Shown: piece by piece, positions 7,002 through 13,685 of the stretch
Position numbering within the stretch: the first letter of the stretch is position 1
Layout of the letters: each line of letters starts with the position of its first letter
Source of the DNA: JANMEB01 sp041740495
Lineage (GTDB): Bacteria > Planctomycetota > Planctomycetia > Pirellulales > Pirellulaceae
Direction of reading: 5' to 3'
Assembly: GCA_041740495.1 (NCBI GenBank)
Contig: JBGSLW010000133.1
Location: 1 to 16,910, forward strand
DNA length: 16,910 bases
Made by a program: the position numbers and the translations under genes
The notes under the pieces: model-generated
Told to the model about the DNA's origin: nothing
Database searches by the model: none
The model's input: the letters and a program-made list of their open reading frames with translations, nothing else

Positions 7002-7835
7002 ATGCGATCCATCGCGATTATCAACCAAAAAGGGGGCGTGGGAAAAACCACGACGGCTGTCAACTTGAGCGCCGCGCTGGCGACGCTCGGCCGCCGCGTT
7101 TGGTTGATCGATATGGACCCGCAGGCCCACGCCTCGTTGCATCTGGGCGTGGTCGCCGACCGCGGTCAATCTACGGTGTACGATGTGCTGACCGGCCAAG
7201 CGGAGTTGGCGGCGGCTCGGTATACGATCGCGGACAACCTCTGGTTGACTCCGTCGCACCTCGATCTGGCCGCGACCGAATTGGAGTTGGCGGGGGAAGT
7301 GGGCCGCGAGACGATTCTGCGGGACAAATTGAAGGACTCGATCAGCGATCTGGATTACCTGATCATCGATTGTCCCCCCTCCTTAGGCATCCTCACCTTG
7401 AATTCATTGACGAGCGCCGACGAGGTGTTTCTGCCGATGCAGCCGCATTTTCTCGCTTTGCACGGTTTGAGCAAGCTTTTGCACACCGTGGAACTGGTCA
7501 CGCGGAGGCTGAACCCGACCCTTCGCGCCTCCGGTGTAATGTTTTGCATGTGTGATAACCAAACTCGGCTGGCCAACGAGGTGATCGGCGACGTGCACGA
7601 GTTTTTCGCTCGGCCGCAAGGCGCGTCGCCCTGGCAGTCGATTCGCTGTTTTGAATCGCGCATCCGCCGCAACGTTCGTCTGGCGGAAGCGCCGAGCTTT
7701 GGCCGGTCGATTTTCGAATACGCTCCCGGTTCGCACGGCGCCGAGGACTATCGCCGCCTGGCCGATGAAGTCCTGGCGATGGAATCAATCCAAGTCGCGA
7801 CAACGAACCGCGAAATGTCCACACGGGCCGCATAG
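7002..7835 (+). CDS. parA: ParA/Soj-type ATPase
   Basis: The product (277 aa) is a cytoplasmic P-loop ATPase of the ParA/Soj group, which forms ATP-dependent dimers on DNA and positions chromosomes, plasmids or protein cargo. The deviant Walker A KGGVGKTT (10-17), the A' motif DMDPQ (37-41), Walker B YLIIDCPPS (119-126) and the conserved late segment IRRNVRLAEAPSFG (221-234) are all intact. There is no N-terminal helix-turn-helix, unlike plasmid P1-type ParA. A strong GGAGG lies 8 nt before ATG 7002. No ParB-like gene or parS-like array (GTTTCACGTGAAAC type) is seen nearby, so it is an orphan locally; chromosomal segregation with ParB elsewhere, or cargo positioning, are both possible. A REP-like pair separates it from the rhomboid gene. 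Confidence 0.93.
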   Translation: MRSIAIINQKGGVGKTTTAVNLSAALATLGRRVWLIDMDPQAHASLHLGVVADRGQSTVYDVLTGQAELAAARYTIADNLWLTPSHLDLAATELELAGEVGRETILRDKLKDSISDLDYLIIDCPPSLGILTLNSLTSADEVFLPMQPHFLALHGLSKLLHTVELVTRRLNPTLRASGVMFCMCDNQTRLANEVIGDVHEFFARPQGASPWQSIRCFESRIRRNVRLAEAPSFGRSIFEYAPGSHGAEDYRRLADEVLAMESIQVATTNREMSTRAA

Positions 7836-7851
7836 TCGCCCACCGATTATT

Positions 7852-7935
7852 GTGGCACGACGTTCCGCGTCGTGGAATCGCTCGTAGAATTTCTCAAGCG
7901 GACTACAGGCTCCCCGACGCGGAGCGTCGCGCCAC
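7852..7935. repeat. REP-like inverted repeat pair
   Basis: Two 26-nt elements face each other: 7852-7877 on the plus strand and 7910-7935 on the minus strand. They match at 22 of 26 positions by hand alignment. The first holds a perfect 7-bp stem (CACGACG, 7856-7862, with CGTCGTG, 7868-7874). The two elements can also pair with each other over the 32-nt spacer to form a longer hairpin. The layout resembles BIME/REP pairs and lies between parA and the rhomboid gene, where it could also end the parA transcript. Confidence 0.6.
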
Positions 7936-7947
7936 TCTGTTCCTCGC

Positions 7948-7953
7948 TACAAT
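7948..7953 (+). promoter_or_regulatory. -10 element for a likely leaderless rhomboid mRNA
   Basis: TACAAT ends six nt before ATG 7960. Transcription would be expected to start about 7 nt after the hexamer, on or next to the A of the ATG. No ribosome site is present upstream, as fits a leaderless mRNA. A -35 match is not visible. Confidence 0.45.
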
Positions 7954-7959
7954 GGGCGC

Positions 7960-8571
7960 ATGACGATTCACACCATCCGTCAGGAACTCAAAGGAGTCCT
8001 GATTTTCATCGGGCTGATCTGGGCGGTATTCTTGGTGGATAGCCTGGTATCGGCTTTCGACCTGAGTCATTACGGCATTCGACCGCGAGCCTGGCCAGGG
8101 CTGGAGGGCGTGGTCGCGGCGCCGTTCCTCCACCGCGACTTGTGGCACTTGATCAGCAACACGGTCCCGCTATTGCTGCTCTTGAGTCTGCTGGCGGGGT
8201 CGCGCGCAACGTCGGCCTGGGTGGTGGCTGGAATCATCTTGTTGGGCGGCAGCTTGTTGTGGCTGGGAGGTCCGGGGAACACCAACCATATCGGGGCCAG
8301 CGGCTTGGTATTCGGGTTGATTGCCTTCCATATCGCGGCCGGGTTTTTTGAACGGCGACCAACGTCGATTCTGATTTCGCTGATCGTCGGAATGGTCTAC
8401 GGGACCACGCTATTGTGGGGAGTCTTGCCGCGCCCCGATGCCCAGGTTTCTTGGCAAGGACATTTGTTCGGAGCGTTGGCCGGGATCTCGATCGCGTATT
8501 TTTCCGCGAAACTCCTGGCAGGTCGAGCCACCCAGGCGCCCCCCAAAGACCATCTCAGTTCTTCGCGTTGA
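7960..8571 (+). CDS. rhomboid-family intramembrane serine protease
   Basis: The product (203 aa) is a polytopic inner-membrane protein that should cut single-pass membrane substrates inside the bilayer. About six hydrophobic segments are seen, the length of a minimal six-helix bacterial rhomboid. The conserved HRDLWHLISN segment (58-67) carries the His/Asn residues of helix 2, GASGL holds the catalytic Ser114, and SWQGHLFGALAG holds the catalytic His168. The C-terminal tail (about 187-203) is short and polar. ATG 7960 lies six nt after a TACAAT, so the message is probably leaderless. The stop overlaps the 3' end of the convergent gene by 17 nt. Confidence 0.92.
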   Translation: MTIHTIRQELKGVLIFIGLIWAVFLVDSLVSAFDLSHYGIRPRAWPGLEGVVAAPFLHRDLWHLISNTVPLLLLLSLLAGSRATSAWVVAGIILLGGSLLWLGGPGNTNHIGASGLVFGLIAFHIAAGFFERRPTSILISLIVGMVYGTTLLWGVLPRPDAQVSWQGHLFGALAGISIAYFSAKLLAGRATQAPPKDHLSSSR

Positions 8572-11263
8572 AGTCGACGAGCAGCACATTCCAAGCGACG
8601 TCGGCGGTCGAACCATCGTCATAGCGTATGGTCGCAATACAGGGAAACGGTCGGTTCGGGGATTCCGATCGGGAGGACTCCCCGGTCGATTCGATCGCCA
8701 CACGGTGTCGCGAGGCTCGGAGCGCCACATCAAACTCGAATCGCAATTCGGTCTCCGGGCATTCGATTTGAACTAAGGTAAAGGGACGCGATTCCGGCCC
8801 CGCCAACCAGACCAGCCCCCGCGTCGCTTGTGGACCAGGCGTCGAAGCCGCCACGGCGGTCGCGGGATACGCACGAACCGGCGGTCCCACCTCTCCCTGC
8901 AGGGGGACTCGGACTTGCGCGTATCCGACCAGGTTGGTCGAGATCACCAGGTCCGACGCGAACGACTCTTGGAGCGGCGCATCCGCGGCGATGTCGACCA
9001 TCGCCAACCATCGGTTGACCCATGGGGCGCGCGGCGTCAAATCGCTCAAACCGAGGTCCTGCAGTTCCTCGGCTCCCCGAATCGGATGTGCCTCGCCGCG
9101 AATGTGTTCCATGCGCGATTGTAAGCCAACCACCGCACCGTCGACCGCGTCATCCCCGTGGAACGCCAGGAGTAGCGGCTGCTGTCGAGCTTCTCCCTGC
9201 GGGATGGTCCCCCATTCGATAGCGGACGGGGACCAGGACATCCTGGCGCTGTTGTTGCCGAAAATGGTCAGCGTCACGTACGGCAGCACTGGATCGTTGG
9301 TCTCCACGGTGACGTTGTGCTGATACTCCCCCACACTTTTTCGTTTGCGGAGGTCGTAAATCGCGACGACTTCGCCTCGTTCGCCCGGCGCAATCGTTGC
9401 TTGCGTGTTTTCCACGCGGAGGCAACTGCAGTCGGCGTAAGCGCGGTCGAGCTGCAAGGGTGCGCGACCGACGTTGCGCACCGCAAAACGGTAGTGGACT
9501 TCATTGCCTGGCGGTGTCGGTCCCAGGTCCTGGTAGAGTGTTTCGAACTGGAGGGCAGGTGCATCGGCGTCCAGGCGCGTGGGCTTGAATACGAACGCGG
9601 GATCGCGCGGCACTTCGATCACCTCGTTTGTCCACCTGGCGGCGAGCTCCTCCGGGCGACATAAGCCACGGCCCTGCGATAAGTCGAACAGCAAGAGCTC
9701 CCCGTCCGGACTCCGCTCAGCGAAATAGTATTGAAGCGGCGAATCGAGTTCGACGATCGCCGGCGTTCGCAGTTGCTCGCGCTCCGCAAAGGGGAGCGTT
9801 CGCCTTGCCGCCGACAAGCTTTGTTCGCGCAGGAATCCGACCAAATCATCGAGACTCGGCTCCCGGGTTCCGGGTAACGCCTTCAGCACGCTGTCCATCG
9901 GACTGGGAATGCCGTGCGAGCGCATCGTGCGAAAAGCGCTGCGCTGCCCGGTCGGCGTCGGTTGGGAGTCGCGCAAGGCCGCCACCCGCAGCGATTCGGC
10001 TTTTTGCCAGGCGACAGCCCCCACCGCCAGCCACGAACCCAAGCCGCAAAGCACGGCCCACCAGGGGATCGTCGGGAGTTGCAGATGGGCGGTCTTGCGC
10101 CAAGATCCCCAGACCAGCCGGAGAGCGGCAGCCATCGCCAGTAGCCAACCGGCGACGACCGCGATCCGCCGCCCGCTGGAAACACGGAGACCCACCTTCG
10201 CGGGTTCCGACTTCGCCGGCGGTGCATTCGCCGCCGCGCGCGGTTCTTTGCCGACGCTGAAGTGTTGACCGCTCCGCAAGTCGTGCAATGTCTCTCCATC
10301 GATCAATCCAAGAAAAGGCGCTTGCAGTTGATCGTCGCCGCCGCCGCCGTTCACCCCGGCGGTACGAATTTCGAGTGTGCAAATCAACTGGGGGCCGACG
10401 TCGGAGTCGGGCGATGCGGCCACATTGGTCGCTCCCGCCGACAACGGTTGGACCTCGGTATCGCCTGCTGGCTGCGGAAAACGCGACCGCCGTGTGTATC
10501 GGATTCGCGTCGGCAGCCAGATTTCATCGATCTGTGCGTACGCGTACTCCCACGTCGTCCGATCGCGCGGCCCGACCACGTCCAGGGCCACAAGCTGCCC
10601 TCCCTGGCTCAAATCGAACGTCCAGGTCGTCGCGACGTTGGGGATGATCGGGTTGGCTTTGGTGATTCGAACTTCGAATCCCGATTGCTCGACGCGCACC
10701 GGATCCTCGGCCAGCTCGACGCCGCGCGGTTCGGGCGATAGGAGCAGATTCCACAATTCCTCGGGAGTCCGCTCCCCGCAGGACAGCAGGAGTTCGGGAA
10801 AGAACCGCCGGGCTTCAAGTGACGCACGCATCAACTCGGCCTCGTCGATCTCCCAGTCGTCGGTGGAATCGAAGATCAATCCTCCGGCGGCCGAGTGCAG
10901 GTAGGTCGTCGCGGTCAGCAGGCCAGCCTGCCGGCGCAACGGGCTCTCCCCTGCCCCGGCGGCCGCGGAGTTCGGCGAGTTGTCGCTCCAATCCAAACGA
11001 TAAGCTTGCCGCTGGTTCAGTCGGTCCCAAGCGAACTGCAATTTGCCCTGCCGCGCGGTGAGGGCTTCCTGGGATCCCGTTTGCCAGGTGACCTCGGCCT
11101 CGCCCCACCAAGTCAAAATAGCCTGGCGATTGGCCAAGTGCCGGTGCGCTAAAGCTTGCAGCAGACTCCCCTCGTCGCCGCGTCCGAACGCGGCAGCCGA
11201 CCATGCCAACAGGAGTAGGCATCCCCCATGGAACGCGTTCGAAGTCGTGTGGCGAAGAATCAT
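8555..11263 (-). CDS. large envelope protein: exported N-terminal domain, two TM helices, degenerate C39-like domain, DUF1573 module
   Basis: The product (902 aa) is predicted to sit in the inner membrane with most of its mass outside the cytoplasm. A signal sequence (1-27) leads a beta-rich, outer-membrane-lipoprotein-carrier-like region (about 40-335). A Pro/Ala linker, two membrane helices (about 366-386 and 400-420) and a short basic loop between them follow. Residues about 430-553 resemble a C39 (bacteriocin-exporter) peptidase domain, but GQRSAF lacks the catalytic Cys and LQYYF replaces the catalytic His, so it is probably inactive. Residues 570-670 are a DUF1573/ASH-like beta-sandwich with the C-x-C pair ADCSC (Cys612, Cys614). 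One or two more Ig-like sandwiches follow to the end. ATG 11263 is chosen because it starts the signal peptide and leaves 38 nt after the stop of the upstream gene; earlier in-frame starts would run into that gene. It overlaps the rhomboid gene by 17 nt at the 3' end. The function is unknown; a role in thiol chemistry or surface assembly is inferred. Confidence 0.78.
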   Translation of the reverse strand: MILRHTTSNAFHGGCLLLLAWSAAAFGRGDEGSLLQALAHRHLANRQAILTWWGEAEVTWQTGSQEALTARQGKLQFAWDRLNQRQAYRLDWSDNSPNSAAAGAGESPLRRQAGLLTATTYLHSAAGGLIFDSTDDWEIDEAELMRASLEARRFFPELLLSCGERTPEELWNLLLSPEPRGVELAEDPVRVEQSGFEVRITKANPIIPNVATTWTFDLSQGGQLVALDVVGPRDRTTWEYAYAQIDEIWLPTRIRYTRRSRFPQPAGDTEVQPLSAGATNVAASPDSDVGPQLICTLEIRTAGVNGGGGDDQLQAPFLGLIDGETLHDLRSGQHFSVGKEPRAAANAPPAKSEPAKVGLRVSSGRRIAVVAGWLLAMAAALRLVWGSWRKTAHLQLPTIPWWAVLCGLGSWLAVGAVAWQKAESLRVAALRDSQPTPTGQRSAFRTMRSHGIPSPMDSVLKALPGTREPSLDDLVGFLREQSLSAARRTLPFAEREQLRTPAIVELDSPLQYYFAERSPDGELLLFDLSQGRGLCRPEELAARWTNEVIEVPRDPAFVFKPTRLDADAPALQFETLYQDLGPTPPGNEVHYRFAVRNVGRAPLQLDRAYADCSCLRVENTQATIAPGERGEVVAIYDLRKRKSVGEYQHNVTVETNDPVLPYVTLTIFGNNSARMSWSPSAIEWGTIPQGEARQQPLLLAFHGDDAVDGAVVGLQSRMEHIRGEAHPIRGAEELQDLGLSDLTPRAPWVNRWLAMVDIAADAPLQESFASDLVISTNLVGYAQVRVPLQGEVGPPVRAYPATAVAASTPGPQATRGLVWLAGPESRPFTLVQIECPETELRFEFDVALRASRHRVAIESTGESSRSESPNRPFPCIATIRYDDGSTADVAWNVLLVDFNAKN

Positions 11264-11301
11264 GTTGGCAGAAGCGATGCGAATGGAATCCTGCGACGGA
11301 A

Positions 11302-12234
11302 TTATTGTGAACCCATCAGGTTTTCGTAGTCGGCACATGCCACCACCACGCCATTGGCCAAATACACCACCAACGGCGTTTCGACCACCCAGCGATAGTC
11401 GTGGCTCAGCGTCGATTCCAGCACCGGAGGCTGAACCGCGGCCAGCCCCGGGTTGGCTTCGACTTTCTTGCCGAGACCTGAGAGATCGACCAGGCACAAA
11501 CGGGCATTGGCCGGCGCACGGAAAAAAGCCATCCCCTGTTCGACGACGCGCTCCAAGGTCAACTCGCAATGCGGGCAGCGCGGACGATGGAAAACCACCA
11601 CCCAATTCCCCTGAAGCAGCGCTTGGCCCTCCGTCATATGCTCTGCCAGGGTGAATGTTCGATCCAGCAGGCTGTCTGGATCAATCGCATAAAAGCGGTG
11701 ATCGGGCCGAATCGCATCGCCGTCATGACCGAATTGTTCCAAAACACCCAGCCGCATCGGCTCCCAGTACTGGACGCAGCCAGCCACGCCCGCCGCGCCC
11801 AGCCCGATCAAAAGGATGAACAGGGTCGTCCGCATCCACGGCTTCCCTCGGTCGACCGTTGCCGACGAGTCCGCCGCTCCCACAGGCGACAACGCGATCG
11901 CCAGAATGCCCAAGTCCAGCAGGAACACGGCGAATGGATCGAGCGTCACGTCCCCGAAGCAGCCACACGACTTCAAACCCTGCAGTGCCTGGACCCCGCT
12001 CACGCCGGTAAACACTCCGAAGGTCGTCAGCGTCAGGGCTCGATTCCACCGCGGAGCGATCCCCGAAACCAGCACCGCCCCGACCACGATCTCGAACTGG
12101 GCGTGCAGAGCCCCCCAGAAATGCAGGGAGAACGCGGCCTCCCCTAAGACGGGGGTTTCCAGCAACTGCTTCAGCTTCAGACCGGCGGCCAACAGCAGTA
12201 AACCACCCACCAGTCGATAGAAAACAGACCCCAC
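11302..12234 (-). CDS. MauE/DoxX-like membrane protein fused to a CPHC thioredoxin-like domain
   Basis: The product (310 aa) is an inner-membrane thiol-redox protein. Residues 1-120 form about four membrane helices with the MauE-type motif SCGCFG (Cys90, Cys92). A fifth helix (about 135-155) leads to an exported thioredoxin-like domain with CPHC (Cys220-Cys223) after the strand WVVVFHRP, and a cis-Pro-like TP at 286-287. CPHC is the DsbA-type active site. MauE supports disulfide formation in methylamine dehydrogenase; here no methylamine genes are seen, so the substrate is probably another Cys protein such as the C-x-C product of the next gene. GTG 12234 is the only usable start: upstream in frame there is no ATG, GTG or TTG before a stop. 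The ribosome site is weak. The next gene begins 38 nt after the stop, indicating an operon. Confidence 0.82.
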   Translation of the reverse strand: MGSVFYRLVGGLLLLAAGLKLKQLLETPVLGEAAFSLHFWGALHAQFEIVVGAVLVSGIAPRWNRALTLTTFGVFTGVSGVQALQGLKSCGCFGDVTLDPFAVFLLDLGILAIALSPVGAADSSATVDRGKPWMRTTLFILLIGLGAAGVAGCVQYWEPMRLGVLEQFGHDGDAIRPDHRFYAIDPDSLLDRTFTLAEHMTEGQALLQGNWVVVFHRPRCPHCELTLERVVEQGMAFFRAPANARLCLVDLSGLGKKVEANPGLAAVQPPVLESTLSHDYRWVVETPLVVYLANGVVVACADYENLMGSQ

Positions 12235-12285
12235 GCGCGAACTATCTCTCCAAAACGAACGCTCTTTCTCACACTTCCTTGTCTC

Positions 12286-12314
12286 AACTTAGGGGATCCG
12301 CAGAACCGGGTCAA
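12286..12314 (-). promoter_or_regulatory. candidate promoter of the MauE-Trx / DUF1573 operon
   Basis: On the minus strand TTGACC (12309-12314) is followed after exactly 17 nt by TAAGTT (12286-12291). The -35 is good, the -10 poor (three of six). It would start a transcript near 12279 with a leader of about 45 nt to GTG 12234. Confidence 0.35.
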
Positions 12315-12703
12315 GAATTGGCGTGAAGCACGCGGCCAAGGGTAACGATCCGCATTTCCACGCACCCGGGGATCGCCTGCTGCAACTCCAGCTCGTTTTC
12401 GGCCCCAAGCGATCGTCCGGGTGTCGCGTTCGTCACCGAACCTTCGGCGCAGTTAACGCAGATGCGCGCGGCTAGAATCAGCGAGCCAAGTAATGTACAT
12501 GCGTACACTTATATAACGTACGGATCGCGCCCCGCCCAGGCTCATTTGCCGTGCAAACATCAATAACAAGTCAATTGCTAGCTGACAATGGTCGACGTTG
12601 CGTCCATTTTGAGTTCAAAGCGAGAATATTCGCCGAGCGCAAGGTGCAAAAGCGTATCGACACCTGCGATCACCAGATTTGCAACCTTGATCGAAAGGAA
12701 TCT
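12315..12703. other. intergenic region at the start of the A/T-richer right part
   Basis: No gene is supported here. Open frames across it lack ribosome sites and family resemblance, and one of them crosses the minus-strand promoter at 12286-12314. The only structure I see is an inverted repeat TGTAC-N4-GTACA (12494-12507) next to an A/T stretch with TATAAC (12512-12517) and a CGTACG palindrome (12517-12522). This could be a promoter with an operator, but no -35 is found. The base composition changes from G/C-rich to mixed within this region. Confidence 0.4.
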
Positions 12704-12949
12704 ATGAAGCCAACACCACTTATGTCGTGCATTCTACTCTTCCTGTTCGCTGGGAAGGCCTGTTGGGCACAAGAGTCGCCTGAAATACCTGTCATGCAAA
12801 CGACGTACATGACGAGATCCGATGGTCAGGTTGACTCGGGCATCATGATTTTTTCGGAGGCAATCGTCCTGGGGGAACGATTCGGATACCGACCGGTATT
12901 TCCCAGGGAGCAATTGCTTGACGACTCTCGCCATGGTGGTACAATGTAG
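12704..12949 (+). CDS. short secreted protein, probably 3'-truncated
   Basis: An 81-aa frame begins with a clear signal peptide (MKPTPLMSCILLFLFAGKAC, cleavage likely after CWA), with AAGGA 4-5 nt before ATG 12704. The mature part of about 57 residues has no motif I recognise. Its last codons run through the -35/-10 region and palindromes of the antitoxin promoter, and the stop (12947-12949) lies inside that operator. It therefore looks as though the original 3' end was replaced when the toxin-antitoxin module arrived. It could be a real small protein or a remnant. Confidence 0.4.
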   Translation: MKPTPLMSCILLFLFAGKACWAQESPEIPVMQTTYMTRSDGQVDSGIMIFSEAIVLGERFGYRPVFPREQLLDDSRHGGTM

Positions 12950-12958
12950 TACCATTGT
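12918..12958 (+). promoter_or_regulatory. antitoxin promoter with overlapping palindromic operators
   Basis: TTGACG (12918-12923) and TACAAT (12940-12945) are separated by 16 nt. Two interleaved inverted repeats cover the -10 and the start point: TGGTAC-N6-GTACCA (12937-12942 with 12949-12954) and ACAATG-N6-CATTGT (12941-12946 with 12953-12958). This is the usual layout for an antitoxin that represses its own promoter. Transcription would start near 12952, about 30 nt before the antitoxin ATG. Confidence 0.6.
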
Positions 12959-12981
12959 GTCAACCAGTTTTCGGTGTCGAT

Positions 12982-13209
12982 ATGATCAAGAGCCTCACAA
13001 AGCACGGCAACAGTTATGCCCTCGTAATCGACAAGGCCATTCTGGAGCTTATCCGAGCTACACCTGACACGCCGTTTGAGATTGTCTCTGATGGACAATG
13101 TCTCGTGCTCACGCCGGTTCGCGACGCAAAGACGGATAGGAAGTTTGAAAAGGCGTTGGACGATGTGCATCGTCGTTTCGGAAGGGCGATGAAGAAGTTG
13201 GCGGAATAA
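12982..13209 (+). CDS. AbrB/SpoVT-type antitoxin
   Basis: The product (75 aa) is a small DNA-binding protein with a swapped-hairpin SpoVT-AbrB domain at the N-terminus (about 1-47: MIKSLTKHGNSYALVIDK through VLTPV) and a charged helical tail (about 48-75) that would bind the toxin. AbrB-type antitoxins paired with Doc toxins are a known arrangement. ATG 12982 gives the family N-terminus; the TTG at 12955 would lie in the operator. There is no clear ribosome site. The broken doc gene starts 3 nt after the stop. The antitoxin itself shows no damage, so it may now regulate only itself. Confidence 0.85.
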   Translation: MIKSLTKHGNSYALVIDKAILELIRATPDTPFEIVSDGQCLVLTPVRDAKTDRKFEKALDDVHRRFGRAMKKLAE

Positions 13210-13212
13210 TCG

Positions 13213-13418
13213 ATGGAGCGAGATCCGCGGTTTCTGCAACTTTTTGAAGTGCTCCGGCTCCATCAAGCTTGATTGAGACGTACGGCGGCGATGGTGGAAT
13301 TCGCGACGTCGCGTTGCTCCAATCGGCCGTCGCCCAGCCGTTGGCGACATTTGGCGGGCGCTACCTGCACGCAGACTTGTTCGAAATGGCTGCTGCCTAT
13401 CTTTTTCATATTGTTCAG
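13213..13418 (+). pseudogene. doc: broken Doc toxin gene (frameshift plus loss of the catalytic half)
   Basis: Starting 3 nt after the antitoxin stop, ATG 13213 opens a frame with the Doc N-terminus (FLQLFEVLRLHQA) that hits TGA at 13270-13272. The continuation, LIETYGGDGGIRDVALLQSA to LFEMAAAYLFHIVQ, is intact one frame back from TTG 13269. Loss of a single base near 13268 explains the break. The Fic-fold motif HPFxDGNKR that should follow HIVQ is absent in all forward frames; at 13419 the sequence changes to a DUF2924-like stretch. Doc kinases inactivate EF-Tu; this one cannot, since the catalytic motif is missing. The part from 13269 could still be translated as the head of a chimeric protein. 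Confidence 0.8.
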
Positions 13419-13685
13419 ATCCCTGGCACTGTGATCACGCGTGAGTACAGAGGGAAAATGCTCGCGGTCGCCGTGCTCGAGAAGAGATTCGAGTACGAAG
13501 GCGAGGTCCACAAATCGCTGAGCGCCGTCGCCAAGCACATCACGGGCCAGCACTGCAGCGGCCACTACTTCTTCCGCGAGAAGGAGCGCCCCTGGCGCAA
13601 CACTCTTCATAACTTGTCGCGCGCGATATCTCTCCGCAAGTCTTTGTCCCGCAAGCACTTCCGCAGTTCGTGTCCCGTTCGGTAG
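13419..13685 (+). pseudogene. DUF2924 remnant joined in frame to the doc fragment
   Basis: Codons from 13419 encode PGTVITREYRG, then FEYEGEVHKSLSAVAKHITG and SGHYFF, which match the core of DUF2924 as I know it (GT-x3-REYRG ... YEG-x3-SLSAIA-x2-ITG ... FF). The N-terminal part of the usual domain is missing. DUF2924 genes commonly sit just before large serine recombinase genes in mobile elements; no recombinase is seen here. The core ends at 13586, and from 13587 the frame runs through repeat copy 1 to a stop at 13683-13685, giving a tail rich in Arg and Ser that is probably meaningless. The fused frame (13269-13685, 138 codons) is uninterrupted. Confidence 0.65.

Noticed and set aside
11264..11605. 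N-terminal extension of the 902-residue protein
   Set aside because: It would overlap the MauE-Trx gene by about 300 nt and precede a well-formed signal peptide at residue 1 of the shorter form.
12311..12508. 65-codon minus-strand frame
   Set aside because: It overlaps the candidate promoter of the MauE-Trx operon and has neither a ribosome site nor recognisable motifs.
13260..13275. programmed ribosomal frameshift in doc
   Set aside because: No slippery heptamer is present at the junction, and the gene also lacks its catalytic half, so decay is the simpler reading.
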